Position numbers and translations under genes: made by a program
From: Planctomycetota bacterium
GTDB taxonomy: Bacteria; Planctomycetota; MHYJ01; JACQXL01; JACQZI01
DNA length: 64,000 nt
Assembly: GCA_016207825.1 (NCBI GenBank)
Contig: JACQZI010000018.1
Span: forward strand, 1 to 64,000
Direction: 5' to 3'
The notes under the pieces: generated by a model
Database searches by the model: none
The model's input: only the letters and a program-made list of their open reading frames with translations
Told to the model about the DNA's origin: nothing
Part shown: positions 51,284-60,931 of the stretch, in pieces
How the letters are laid out: each line of letters opens with the position of its first letter
Numbering within the stretch: position 1 is the first letter of the stretch

Positions 51284-52510
51284 TTACTTCTTACCCATTA
51301 CCGCCGACTGGATCTTGAAGATCGGCATAAACACCGCCAGGACGATTCCGCCTACCACGGCGCCCATCACGCCGATCAATAACGGTTCGATCATGGATGT
51401 CAGCGATTCAACCGCGGCAGAAACCTGCTGGTCGTAGAAATCGGAAATCTTTTCCAGAAGCGCTTCCAGTGCGCCAGATTTTTCGCCTATTCCGATCATC
51501 CTTGTGACCATCGGCGGGAATATTTTATTTTGAGATAGGGGTGCGCTTAGGGTTTCCCCTTTACGCACGCTTTCCTTTGCGTCGTTAACCGTGTCTTCGA
51601 TCAATATGTTTCCCGATGTGCTTGCCACTATTTCCAAGGCGCCTAAAATAGGAACGCCGCTTTTTATGAGCGTGGCAAAAGTCCGGCAGAAACGGGATAC
51701 CGCTACTTTGGTAAACAAATCCCCGAAAACCGGGGCATTCAGTGATAGCCAGTCCATTACGCGCGCGCCCTTTTTAGTTTTCTTGAATGCGCCGAATGCA
51801 AAAATCAAACCGACTATTGCGCCGATCCAGATATACCAATAGTTTTGCATGGCATCGCTTGTTCCCATGAGTATTTTAGTGGGTAGCGGCAGTTCGATGC
51901 CCATACTGGTGAAAATCGATTTGAATTTCGGAACGATGAAAATCATCAGTCCGCCCACGATAAGGAATATCATTGCAAGCGAAATGACCGGGTAAGTCAT
52001 GGCGGATTTGATTTCTCGTCTCAAAGCCTGTGTGCTTTCCTGGTATTCGGCCAGGCGCACCAGGATTGCATCCAATTGGCCGCCGGCTTCGCCGGCCCTG
52101 ATCATGCTGACATAAATACGGGCGAATACCTTGGGATAGGCTTCCAGTGATTCGGAAAAATCTGCGCCTCCTCTTACTTTCTCGACCACGCCTCCCAGCG
52201 TTAATTTAAAACTTTCATTATCGGTTTGCTCCTGCAGGATTTCCAGCGATTCCAGAAGGGGAATGCCCGCTCCGATCATCGTTGATAACTGCCGTGTAAA
52301 CACCATCAGGTCGTCCGCTTTAATTGACGAACCGGCTTTGGGCCTAAACAAGGCAAAACCTCCCTTTTTGTCGGAAGCCGCTTTGACCGTCAGCACCGTT
52401 AATCCCTGTTTTTTTAGTTCGATAGTTGCTTCGGTAGGATTGATTGCAGAAATGGTTCCTTTCTTGGGTTTTCCGTCAGCGCCTCTTACGGTGTACAAAT
52501 ATTTAGGCAT
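51284..52510 (-). CDS. pilC: Type IV pilus inner-membrane platform protein PilC
   Basis: 408 residues with two GspF domains (about 65-190 and 270-395) and three TMs, and the LYTVRGADGKPKKGTISA start. The GSGKxxG-type Gly/Pro-rich turns are as in PilC. It works with PilB to assemble pilin. It is 7 bases upstream of the kinase gene and 25 bases after pilB. Confidence 0.95.
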   Translation of the reverse strand: MPKYLYTVRGADGKPKKGTISAINPTEATIELKKQGLTVLTVKAASDKKGGFALFRPKAGSSIKADDLMVFTRQLSTMIGAGIPLLESLEILQEQTDNESFKLTLGGVVEKVRGGADFSESLEAYPKVFARIYVSMIRAGEAGGQLDAILVRLAEYQESTQALRREIKSAMTYPVISLAMIFLIVGGLMIFIVPKFKSIFTSMGIELPLPTKILMGTSDAMQNYWYIWIGAIVGLIFAFGAFKKTKKGARVMDWLSLNAPVFGDLFTKVAVSRFCRTFATLIKSGVPILGALEIVASTSGNILIEDTVNDAKESVRKGETLSAPLSQNKIFPPMVTRMIGIGEKSGALEALLEKISDFYDQQVSAAVESLTSMIEPLLIGVMGAVVGGIVLAVFMPIFKIQSAVMGKK

Positions 52511-52535
52511 TATTCAACCTCCTGTATAAATAGAT

Positions 52536-54236
52536 TTAAGTATTGCTTAAAACTTCTTCAAGGGATGTTAATCCTTTGATTACATTTACGATACCGGCTC
52601 TTCTTAATGTGTTCATTCCTTTGCTGACGCCGTATTCGCGCATTTCTATGACGGAACTACCTTTGATAATCATTTTTCTTACTTCGTCATCGACCTCAAA
52701 TACTTCATAAAGGGAAACCCTCCCTTTATAACCGCCGTGGCAGCGCGGGCATCCGACCGGCTTAAAAAGTTTTACTGTTTCAGATTCTTGGGGAGTAAAA
52801 CCGACCGCGACCATCCGTTCCGGCGGTAGTTTCATCGGTTCTTTGCAGTGGGTGCATAGCCGTCTTGTCAGCCGTTGATTGGTTACCAGTAAAACTGCGG
52901 AAGCAACCATAAAAGGGTCAATGCCCATATCCGTCAAACGGCTTATTGTAGAAACCGCATCATTCGTATGAAGCGTTGAAAAGACCAGGTGCCCGGTGAT
53001 TGCGGCTTTTACCGCAATATCGGCTGTTTCCAGGTCGCGCATTTCCCCGATCATGATAATATCCGGGTCCTGTCTTAAAAGCGCCCTCAAAGCGGCACCA
53101 AATGTCATTCCCTGTTTCGGGTTGACCGGTACCTGGATGACGCCGGGCAGCTGGTATTCCACAGGGTCTTCCACCGTGCTGATATTATCATTGGGTGAAA
53201 AAATCTCTTTTAATGAGCAATATAAAGTTGTTGTTTTGCCGGCACCGGTCGGGCCGGTTACCAGAACCATTCCGTATGATGAATTGATTGCCCGGTGGAA
53301 AGCATCCAGGTCGCGCGATTCAAACCCTAAATCTTTTAAGCTTAAGGTCAAAGATGATGAATCCAGCAAGCGCATTACCACTCTTTCGCCATGAACGGTG
53401 GGGGTGGTGCTGACCCGGAAATCAATCCTTCTTCCCGAATACTTTATTTGGAATTTTCCGTCCTGGGGGATACGCCTTTCGGAAATATCCAGCCCGCACA
53501 TTATTTTTATCCTGGAGGCGATGGCGTTGCCTAAGCGTTTCGGCGGGAAAAATATTTCGTTCAGGATGCCATCCTGGCGGAAACGCACGCGTATTTTTTT
53601 CTCGTAAGGTTCGATGTGGATATCGCTTGAGCCCTCTTTTAAAGCCCGCATTAATATCATATTAACCAGTTTTATGACGGGTGATTCGCCTGCCTCGGAG
53701 GTTATCTGGAAAAGGTCTAATTCTTCATCCTCTGAGTCTTCCTTTAATTCCATCTCAGGACCGCCTACATCCTGCAAGAGTTCTTCCAGCTTGTGGTCTT
53801 CCGGGTTGTAGAATCTTTTTATGGATCTTTGCAGGTTGCGTTCCAGCGCCAGTACCAGCCTTAATTCACAATTGGTTATCATGCGTATGTCATCCAGCTT
53901 GAAAATGTCAAACGGGTTTGATACGACAATCGTCAGGATATTCCCGATTTTGGATATAGGCAGGGCGGAAAAAGATTTTGCTTTTTCCTCGGGGAAATCC
54001 TTCAAGGCTTTTTCATCGGGATGTATTTTCTCTATGGATATCGGAGGAATCCTTACGTCTTCGGCCAGTGCGCTTAATATCACGTCTTCGTTAAGAATAT
54101 TCCGTTCAATCAGCACGTCCACGAAACCCAGCGACTCTTTTTTTGTTACTTCTATCGCCTCGTTAATCTTTTCCTTGCTCAGCAGTCCTTTTTTCAGGAT
54201 GATGCTGTTTACCCTTTTGTCGACGGCTGTTATCAT
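52536..54236 (-). CDS. pilB: Type IV pilus assembly ATPase PilB
   Basis: 566 residues: N-terminal GspE-N domain, then a secretion ATPase with Walker A GPTGAGKTTT, an Asp box, Walker B IIMIGEMRD, a His box with HLVFSTLHTNDA and a tetracysteine zinc motif (CTHCK..CPRCHG). It powers pilus extension. It is the second of four tightly spaced genes (murA-pilB-pilC-HK). Confidence 0.96.
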   Translation of the reverse strand: MITAVDKRVNSIILKKGLLSKEKINEAIEVTKKESLGFVDVLIERNILNEDVILSALAEDVRIPPISIEKIHPDEKALKDFPEEKAKSFSALPISKIGNILTIVVSNPFDIFKLDDIRMITNCELRLVLALERNLQRSIKRFYNPEDHKLEELLQDVGGPEMELKEDSEDEELDLFQITSEAGESPVIKLVNMILMRALKEGSSDIHIEPYEKKIRVRFRQDGILNEIFFPPKRLGNAIASRIKIMCGLDISERRIPQDGKFQIKYSGRRIDFRVSTTPTVHGERVVMRLLDSSSLTLSLKDLGFESRDLDAFHRAINSSYGMVLVTGPTGAGKTTTLYCSLKEIFSPNDNISTVEDPVEYQLPGVIQVPVNPKQGMTFGAALRALLRQDPDIIMIGEMRDLETADIAVKAAITGHLVFSTLHTNDAVSTISRLTDMGIDPFMVASAVLLVTNQRLTRRLCTHCKEPMKLPPERMVAVGFTPQESETVKLFKPVGCPRCHGGYKGRVSLYEVFEVDDEVRKMIIKGSSVIEMREYGVSKGMNTLRRAGIVNVIKGLTSLEEVLSNT

Positions 54237-54311
54237 AAAGGCGTATTATATTTTTTTATCCGGTCGTTGTCAATATCTCTTGTCCGCAATTTTAAGGAGA
54301 AAAACGATAAG

Positions 54312-55610
54312 TTAATTTTCATCTGTCCCGGTTTTCGAAGGGATATCCGGTATGCGTTCGATATCCGCGCCGAGCGAGATTAGTTTTTCTTCTATCTTTT
54401 CATAACCGCGGTCAATATGATAAATACGCTGGATTTCGGTCGTGTTATCGGCGACCAGTCCGGCCATAACCAGGGCGGCGCTGGCGCGCAAATCTGATGC
54501 CATTACCGGGGCGCCGTGCAAGGCTTTTACCCCGTGTATAATCGCGTAATTGCCTTCTTTCCTGATATTCGCGCCAAGGCGGTTTAATTCGGCGATATGC
54601 ATGAACCTGTCCGGGTAGATTTTTTCGGTAATCACGCTGATGCCTTCGGCCAGGCATAAAAGAGTCATTATCTGCGCCTGCAGGTCGGTTGCGAATCCCG
54701 GATAGGGCAGGGTGGTAATATCTGATGGCGTTATCTTTTTAGTATGTTTGACCGTGCATTCTGTTTGGGAGTTTTTCTCCACAGTAATGCCCATTTCTTT
54801 CAGCTTGTCGAGCATGGCGGAAAGGTGGTCAACCCGGCAGTTCCGGATCGTTATTTCGCCTGAAGTTATCGCCCCTGTCAGGATAAACGTCCCCGCTTCA
54901 ATCCTGTCCGGGATAACCGTATGCTCGGCGCCTTTCAACGATTTGACGCCTTTGATGACCAGGCGGTGCGTTCCGATGCCTTCTATTTTAGCGCCTGTTT
55001 TGACGAGGAAGCTTGCCAGGTCCTGGACTTCGGGTTCGGATGCCGCGTTTTCTATGACGGTGGTTCCTTCGGCGAGCGTTGCCGCCATCAGGACATTTGC
55101 CGTGCCGGTGACGGTCGAGCCGAAAGCTCCGCCCAAATATATTTCCGCGCCTTTTAATCTTTTGGTTTTGCTGATGAGATATCCGTGTTCATAATTGATA
55201 TCGGCGCCCATCATCCTTAAGCCTTTTTCGTGGAGGTCAATCGGCCGCACTCCGATGACGCATCCGCCGGGCATGGAAACCTTGGCATAGCCGCGCTTGG
55301 CGATAAGCGGTCCCAGGACGCAGATGGAAGCGCGCATGGTCTTGACCAGCTCGTAACGCGCGGTTGATTGTTTTTCGGAGATAACCTCCGTGATAATATC
55401 GCCATTGGCTTTTCGCTCGGATTTTACGCCGAGCTCTTTCATTATGTCAAGGAGCGTGTCCACATCGCGTAGGCGAGGCACACCTTTTATGGTGTTTTTG
55501 CCTTCCGTCAAAATAGTCGAAGCGATGATAGGTAGTGCCGCGTTCTTTGAGCCGCTGACAGTGACCTTTCCCTTTAAAGGCCTGCCGCCCTTAATAACAA
55601 ATTTATCCAT
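54312..55610 (-). CDS. murA: UDP-N-acetylglucosamine 1-carboxyvinyltransferase
   Basis: 432 residues matching MurA along the whole length, with the catalytic Cys117 in PGGCVIGVRP. The enzyme transfers enolpyruvate to UDP-GlcNAc in the first committed step of peptidoglycan synthesis. The Cys (rather than Asp) implies sensitivity to fosfomycin-type inactivation. It lies upstream of pilB with a 75-base gap. Confidence 0.96.
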   Translation of the reverse strand: MDKFVIKGGRPLKGKVTVSGSKNAALPIIASTILTEGKNTIKGVPRLRDVDTLLDIMKELGVKSERKANGDIITEVISEKQSTARYELVKTMRASICVLGPLIAKRGYAKVSMPGGCVIGVRPIDLHEKGLRMMGADINYEHGYLISKTKRLKGAEIYLGGAFGSTVTGTANVLMAATLAEGTTVIENAASEPEVQDLASFLVKTGAKIEGIGTHRLVIKGVKSLKGAEHTVIPDRIEAGTFILTGAITSGEITIRNCRVDHLSAMLDKLKEMGITVEKNSQTECTVKHTKKITPSDITTLPYPGFATDLQAQIMTLLCLAEGISVITEKIYPDRFMHIAELNRLGANIRKEGNYAIIHGVKALHGAPVMASDLRASAALVMAGLVADNTTEIQRIYHIDRGYEKIEEKLISLGADIERIPDIPSKTGTDEN

Positions 55611-55663
55611 AGATTAATTTATCCTCCTATAGTAATGATAGTTAGTCCCTATTCTTTTTTCCT

Positions 55664-55855
55664 TCTGTCATGCCTGCCCCTCTCCCCACGCCGGGGCGGG
55701 GTTCGGGGACACCCGATAATAGGGAGTCCCAGAATGGGGCAGAAGCAGGCATCCAGTTCGCATCTGGATTCCCGTTTTCACCCCATGTCCCCGCTTTGCG
55801 GGACATGGACTCCCTTTTGGTCCCCGTAGCGAAGCGGAGCGGGAATGACATAGCA
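55664..55855. repeat. Dispersed palindromic intergenic repeat (REP-like cluster)
   Basis: CTGTCATGCCTGCC.. at one end and GGGAATGACATAGCAG at the other are imperfect inverted repeats, with several nested hairpins between: GCCTGC/GCAGGC, CCAGTTCGCATCTGG and the strong CCATGTCCCCGC/GCGGGACATGG stem at 55783-55808. Such GTCATTCCCGC modules are widespread repeats. It fills the gap between murA and the Kdo transferase gene. Confidence 0.75.
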
Positions 55856-55873
55856 GAAGCCTAAATACGTTAG

Positions 55874-57151
55874 CTATATAAACCTTTTTATTATTGCCAG
55901 GTTTTTTTCGGTGGCGCCTTGCTGCGAAGCGATTACGTCAATTCCCTTTTTGCCTGTTTCTTTGAGCCGGGTTAAATCAGACAGCAATTCTTTCAGTTTA
56001 TGGAGCAGTTCTTCCTTATCCTTAACCATAAACCCGGCGCCTGCCTTAACTAATAAATCGGCACTTTCCCGGAAATTATACACAAAAGAACCGAAAATCA
56101 CCGGTTTTCCCAAAGCCGCCGGTTCGAGCATATTCTGCCCGCCACGGTCTATCAGGCTTCCGCCGACAAAAACTATCGATGCGAGCGAATAAATCATGCT
56201 TAATTCGCCCATGGTATCCAGAAAGATAACATAGTTGTTAGATGTTAGTTGTTCGTTGTTAGAGGGTTTGCTGCGCTTCAGGCAGGCGAATCCCTTTGAC
56301 TTAATCAGGCTTTCCACCTCGCAGAATCTTTCGGGATGGCGGGGAGCGAGTATTAATTTCAGATTGCTGATTGTAGCTTTTAGATTAGAGTAAATATCCA
56401 GGAGAATTTCCTCTTCCGGTGCGCTTGTGCTACCGGCTATCAGCACAATATCTTTGTCCCTAATCCCCATCTCATCTTGGAGTTTGCGAAGCGGAGCGGA
56501 GTCCCGCTCTGCGGGAGGATTTTTAATCATATCGTATTTCATATTCCCCGTTACGGTGATTCTTTCTTTGGGAACGTTCAGTTGGGCATATCGTTGGGCG
56601 TATGTCTCGTCCTGGACGCCGAAATGGCTGAGCATAGCAAGTGACGGCTTGAATATCAATCCGGATTTGCTGTAACGATTAAATGATTTTTCGGTAATTC
56701 GGGCATTTAAAAGCAATACCGGGATTTTCATGCCGGATGCCGCCCTGATGAAATTAGGCCAGATTTCCTGCTCTAATAGTATTATAAGTCTTGGGTTAAT
56801 CCGCCTTAGGGCTCTTTTAACCACCCATGATAAATCTATAGGGAAGAATATGCACAGGGAGTTGGGATACTTCTTCCTGATAAGCGACTGGGCAGTTGGG
56901 GTAAGGGAAGAAAGCACAATAGCGTAATCAGGATAATCCGTAAGCAATTTCTCGATAAGGAGCTCGACTGATTTAAGCTCGCCTACAGATGCGCCATGCA
57001 ACCAGATTGATGGTTTATCTATTTTCGGGATAAAGCCGAATCTCTGCCATAATCCCATCCGTGCTGAAGGCGTGGTAATAAACTTTACCAGGTAATACGG
57101 CAGGACGATGATAATGGCGAGGATATAGATAATATTAATAATGAATGACAT
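55874..57151 (-). CDS. waaA: 3-deoxy-D-manno-octulosonic acid transferase
   Basis: 425 residues: N-terminal anchor, then the Kdo transferase motif WLHGASVGE (50-58), LLEQEIWPN, and an NMLEPAALGKPVIFG region. It adds Kdo to lipid A precursors at the inner membrane, so the cell has an LPS-bearing outer membrane. It is separated from murA by the repeat cluster and is probably transcribed alone. Confidence 0.93.
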   Translation of the reverse strand: MSFIINIIYILAIIIVLPYYLVKFITTPSARMGLWQRFGFIPKIDKPSIWLHGASVGELKSVELLIEKLLTDYPDYAIVLSSLTPTAQSLIRKKYPNSLCIFFPIDLSWVVKRALRRINPRLIILLEQEIWPNFIRAASGMKIPVLLLNARITEKSFNRYSKSGLIFKPSLAMLSHFGVQDETYAQRYAQLNVPKERITVTGNMKYDMIKNPPAERDSAPLRKLQDEMGIRDKDIVLIAGSTSAPEEEILLDIYSNLKATISNLKLILAPRHPERFCEVESLIKSKGFACLKRSKPSNNEQLTSNNYVIFLDTMGELSMIYSLASIVFVGGSLIDRGGQNMLEPAALGKPVIFGSFVYNFRESADLLVKAGAGFMVKDKEELLHKLKELLSDLTRLKETGKKGIDVIASQQGATEKNLAIIKRFI

Positions 57152-57541
57152 GGCGCCTATTCTAAATTACTTCCCTTAGTTTGGCAAGAAAATCGCTTCG
57201 ATATAACTTTCCGCCGGAGGCGGATTTTCCGATAGCTTCGGGATGAAAAGGTGGTTAGGTCTATAGCCCTGTACCACAAGTAAAACCATAACCGCAGATT
57301 AACGCTGATTATGCGGATTAATATCCTTCCAGTGAGGGCGATTTCTACTTGACAATAAGACTGAGAAGCGAGTATACTACGGTAAATTATCAGAATGGCA
57401 AAGGGAAATTAGTATTGCATAGCGGAGCGCGGAGCCGCAGCGAAGTCCCGAATGAAACTTCGGGGAAGTCCCGACTGTCGTCGGGGTGTCCCCGGATTTT
57501 CCCCGGATTTCAGCAACTCACTTGGTTCGAAGTGGCACTAA
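57152..57541. other. Intergenic region with repeats and an orphan promoter
   Basis: Contains the common ACCGCAGATTAACGCTGATT dispersed motif near 57290-57310, a consensus-like promoter (listed separately) and from 57415 a GC-rich, hairpin-prone run (AAGTCCCGA, TTCGGGGAAGTCCCGACTGT). No protein gene is supported. Confidence 0.5.
57349..57378 (+). promoter_or_regulatory. Orphan sigma-70-type promoter
   Basis: TTGACA (57349-57354) and TATACT (57373-57378) with an 18-base spacer. It points right into the repeat-rich stretch and then into the 3' end of a minus-strand gene, so it has no evident protein-coding target. A small or antisense RNA is possible. Confidence 0.55.
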
Positions 57542-58852
57542 TTATTTATACCTGATTAGGATATAACGGCTAAGGCCGGCTTGGTAGTGGCGTCCGCCGA
57601 CGATAATCTTGCCGTCTGCCTGGATTTTTACATCATTGGCATACGTATAAGAGCCTGTTGTCGGCACAATGATGATGCCATCAACTCCGAATCCGGTATC
57701 AATCGTCCCATTAGTATTATAGCGCGCTAGAATGATTCCGTTACCAATATAACCTGCCACTACTATCTTGCCGTTAGCCTGCAGGCTCATTCCGTAATAC
57801 CCTATCTCCTTATAGGTGGCAATGGTTTGGGTAACCACGCCATTGGTGCCGAAGGAACTATCAAGCGCGCCATTGGCATCATAACGCAGGATAAAACCGA
57901 AATAATCATTATTCAGATTGGATGTATATCCGCAAAGAAGAATCTTGCCATCGCTTTGTAACGCGATATCATAGGCTCTCTCATCATTATTGGCTCCGGC
58001 TGCGGTGGTAATTGCTCCGTTTATGCCGCAGGTTGTGTCCAGTGTGCCGGTCACGGTATAACGCGCCAAGGCAGTAACATAACTGGTATCATTATATCCG
58101 GCCAGCAGAAGCTTCCCGTCCGGCTGGAGTTCAAGAGCCAAGCCGACACTGCTGCCGGCGCCTATTAAGCTGGTGATTACCCCGCCCGTGCCGAAAGTCC
58201 CGTCAAGCACGCCGGCATCCGTGTAACGCGCCAGGGCGAAGGCAAAATTTGCATAGCCGCCAGCAACAATCTTCCCGTCCGGCTGGATTTTCAGGTCATT
58301 GAATACGCTGCTGCCTATGTCAAGAGTTGTGGTGATAATACCATTTGTGCCGAAGGTCGCGTCCAGAGCGCCGGAGGCGGTGTAACGCGCAAGAGCAGAT
58401 TTACTAAAACCGGATGAGGCGTATCCGGCGGCGACAATCTTGCCATCCGCCTGAATCTCGATTCTTGAGATTTGGTCGTTTGATGCCCCTACGGTATTGG
58501 TTACGGCTCCGTTCGTGCCGAAGGCGTTATCCAAAATACCGGCAGTAGTATAGCGCGCTACGGCGAAATCTTCATTTGAGCTGACAGACGAAAACCCGGC
58601 ACCTAAAATCTTGCCGTCTGCTTGAATCGCTAATCCGTTAATATAGCAGGAATCGCCTATAACCGAGGTAACGATTCCGGCTGTGCCGAAATCGGTATCG
58701 GTAATGCCGGTTGCTTCATAAATGCCGCTGGAACCGGTGCTTACGGATTTATCTTTGCTGTCGCTGTTGAAGCAGGTGCCGCCGTAGCTGATGATGCCGA
58801 TGGATAATAAGGTGATTATAATAACCGTTTTGCCGACTAGGATTTTTTTCAT
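57542..58852 (-). CDS. Delta-60 repeat secreted protein
   Basis: 436 residues from the ATG at 58852 (GAGGAG upstream); the longer frame from 59101 extends through unrelated sequence. A signal peptide is followed by about seven delta-60 repeats of roughly 55 residues, each with ALQPDGKIL-type, ARYTASGALD-type and FGTNGVVT-type segments. These repeats form a beta structure of unknown role in exported proteins. A Cys at the predicted cleavage region (GGTCFNS) suggests a possible lipid anchor. Confidence 0.85.
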   Translation of the reverse strand: MKKILVGKTVIIITLLSIGIISYGGTCFNSDSKDKSVSTGSSGIYEATGITDTDFGTAGIVTSVIGDSCYINGLAIQADGKILGAGFSSVSSNEDFAVARYTTAGILDNAFGTNGAVTNTVGASNDQISRIEIQADGKIVAAGYASSGFSKSALARYTASGALDATFGTNGIITTTLDIGSSVFNDLKIQPDGKIVAGGYANFAFALARYTDAGVLDGTFGTGGVITSLIGAGSSVGLALELQPDGKLLLAGYNDTSYVTALARYTVTGTLDTTCGINGAITTAAGANNDERAYDIALQSDGKILLCGYTSNLNNDYFGFILRYDANGALDSSFGTNGVVTQTIATYKEIGYYGMSLQANGKIVVAGYIGNGIILARYNTNGTIDTGFGVDGIIIVPTTGSYTYANDVKIQADGKIIVGGRHYQAGLSRYILIRYK

Positions 58853-58926
58853 AGTCGCTCCTCTTTTCTTTTTTAATACGCGACTAATATAGATTCCGGG
58901 CTCATCCCTGTCAAGATAATTATTCC

Positions 58927-58966
58927 TGGTAGTGTGGTGCACTCTTTGGTAGTGTGGGACACTCTT
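58927..58966. repeat. Two tandem 20-bp palindromic units upstream of the delta-60 gene
   Basis: TGGTAGTGTGGTGCACTCTT is followed by TGGTAGTGTGGGACACTCTT. Each contains a dyad (AGTG..CACT; AGTGT..ACACT) and they are spaced about two helical turns. They lie about 75 bases before the delta-60 start codon and could be operators or the end of a lost insertion sequence. Confidence 0.6.
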
Positions 58967-59224
58967 CCCAACCACAACAAAATCAATCTGATACAGGCGA
59001 TTTTCCCTGCTGTATTTGATAAAGGATATCTGCCCCGCTATTTTATCTATTATCCCCAGCCTTTGGCCGGTAAATCCTGAACTTAAGCCCAAAAACTCCA
59101 TTTTATTCGTTCCTAATAACTCAATATATCGCGTTTGGCCGATTAAAACATGCCACCCTATATCTATAATACTAAGGACTTATACCCTAATTTCCATAAG
59201 AGCATTTTTGATTTTCGGCAGGTG

Positions 59225-59489
59225 GTAGGGGGGTATGGTAGGGTCCAATACCCCCTTTGTAACAATCTAATACCCTAAAGCAAACATCCTAATGGGTTAA
59301 ACAGAGTAAATCCAATGGGGGGTAGGGTAGGGGGTAACGGCCTAAAAGGCTGGGAATAATACCCCAAAATAAACATTCTAATCCCCTAAAGCAAACAGGC
59401 TACTACCCTAAAGCAAATATCCTAACGGTCTTGGCATGCCGAAACCAACAGGGGGTAGGGTAGGGGGTAATACCCTGAAAGATTAGAAA
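59225..59489 (+). repeat. Array 4: about twelve degenerate 22-bp units
   Basis: Units such as AATACCCTAAAGCAAACATC and AATCCCCTAAAGCAAACAGG recur at 22-bp steps (59247, 59269; then 59358, 59380, 59402). Two G-rich units (..GGGGGTAGGGTAGGGGG, 59313-59334 and 59446-59467) are themselves 22 bp and 133 bp (six units plus one base) apart. The array lies between the delta-60 gene and the M24 peptidase gene. Confidence 0.8.
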
Positions 59490-59629
59490 TAAGGGGTGCG
59501 GAAAAATAAAACAGTAAGCTGTTGATAAGTTAACTATATATGTATTAACACACCCTCCCCACCATAACTACGCCACACAACCGCATATCCCATCCCTTGC
59601 ATATTCATATACTACATCCACGCCTTACC

Positions 59630-59662
59630 CTATACTATCCGCTGTAGGGACGGATAGTATAG
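59630..59662. other. Perfect 12-bp stem-loop beyond the peptidase gene
   Basis: CTATACTATCCG pairs with CGGATAGTATAG around a nine-base loop. It lies about 50 bases past the stop of the minus-strand peptidase gene. It lacks a T tract on that strand, so it is not a classical terminator, but it may end transcripts or protect them. Confidence 0.6.
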
Positions 59663-59712
59663 ATTATACACGCCAATATCTTATTCTCAAAATTGTCCTT
59701 ATGCCCCCTAAA

Positions 59713-60822
59713 TTAAACCGTCATTTCTTCGATTGCTTTAGGAAGAGAAGAGGTGAGTATTTCACAACCGTGTTCGGTGACCAGTACCATATCTTCTATC
59801 CTGATTCCGCCTTTGCCGGGCAGATAAATCCCCGGTTCAATGGTGAATACCATTCCGGGCTGGAGAAGGTAAGGTTTTGGCTTCATCGACGCGGGCATGG
59901 AATAACGCCTGATGCGCGGGAGTTCGTGGACTAATCTACCGACGCCGTGCCCTAACCCGTGCCCGAAGTTTTTACCGTAGCCTTTTGATTCGATAAATTT
60001 ACGGGCGGCCCTGTCAAGCTCTACCGAATCAATCCCCGGTTTTACCAGGTTAATCGCGCGTTGCTGCGCTTCGCGGACAATCTCATAAATATTCCTCCAG
60101 AAAGGCGACGGTTTCCCCAAGAAGACCACACGGCTGGTATCCGAATTATATTGGTTGACGCAGGAGCCCCAGTCAAAGAGCACAAACCCGCCTTTTTTCA
60201 GTTTATTATCGCCGGCAGTGGCGTGTGGGAGCGAGGCGCGGCTGTCCGCGGCGATAATTGATTCAAAAGCCGGATGGAGCGAACCGCGCTTTCTCATCCG
60301 GTATTCCAGTTCTGCGGCAACCGCCTGTTCGGTCATGCCGGGTTTTAACAGGCGCTTGACTTCCTTAAAAGATTCATGCGAGCATTTTACCGATTCGCGG
60401 ATGCATTCGATTTCTTCCGGCGTTTTAACCGCCGCAATATTTACGATTACGCCCTGGGTGGATTTAAGCCTGGTATAAGCTGGCAGTTGCTTTAATATAT
60501 ATTTAACACCTGCATATGACAAGGCGTCTGATTCAAAACCGAGTTTCTTGATGCGGTATTTTTTCACCAGTTCGATAACCTTATCAACCAGTCCTTTTTT
60601 ATGCTCGATAATCCTAAAAGCGCTGACTTCATTCTGCGCCTGTTCGGTATAACGGGAATCGGTTATCAGGAACGCCTGCTTAGGTGTTACCAAAAGGTAA
60701 GTATCATCCCCGCTAAAGCCGGAGATATATTGGACATTAGGGGTTTTTGTTACTAGAAAGGCATCTGCTTTTTGTTTCGTTAGTTCAAGCCGCAGTCTTT
60801 GAAGGGGTGTTATTGTATTCAT
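59713..60822 (-). CDS. pepQ: Xaa-Pro aminopeptidase (M24 family)
   Basis: 369 residues from the ATG at 60822 (MNTITPLQRL..); the frame extends upstream to 60894 but the extra part is not typical. The M24 pita-bread domain has the metal ligands: Asp in FDWGS, Asp in NSDTSR, His in GHGLGHGVG and two Glu in TIEPGIY and IRIEDMVLV. It cleaves Xaa-Pro peptides with two Mn or Co ions. pepQ or pepP naming is not decidable from sequence alone. Confidence 0.93.
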   Translation of the reverse strand: MNTITPLQRLRLELTKQKADAFLVTKTPNVQYISGFSGDDTYLLVTPKQAFLITDSRYTEQAQNEVSAFRIIEHKKGLVDKVIELVKKYRIKKLGFESDALSYAGVKYILKQLPAYTRLKSTQGVIVNIAAVKTPEEIECIRESVKCSHESFKEVKRLLKPGMTEQAVAAELEYRMRKRGSLHPAFESIIAADSRASLPHATAGDNKLKKGGFVLFDWGSCVNQYNSDTSRVVFLGKPSPFWRNIYEIVREAQQRAINLVKPGIDSVELDRAARKFIESKGYGKNFGHGLGHGVGRLVHELPRIRRYSMPASMKPKPYLLQPGMVFTIEPGIYLPGKGGIRIEDMVLVTEHGCEILTSSLPKAIEEMTV

Positions 60823-60931
60823 AAGTTTATAAGGCGCAAGATGGGTGAAGAAGGCATTAGAGGGCACAGACGACAAGAAGGCAAAATAAGTCATAGTGCC
60901 GTCATAGTCTTCTTATCCTTTCTTAAGCCGT

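Noticed and set aside
54312-57151. murA, pilB, pilC, kinase and waaA considered as one operon
   Set aside because: A 263-bp repeat-filled gap separates waaA from murA, so only murA-pilB-pilC-kinase are likely to be co-transcribed.
58853-59101. Extension of the delta-60 protein to an upstream start
   Set aside because: The extension lacks signal-peptide character and covers the tandem dyads; the ATG at 58852 has a good Shine-Dalgarno followed by a clear signal sequence.
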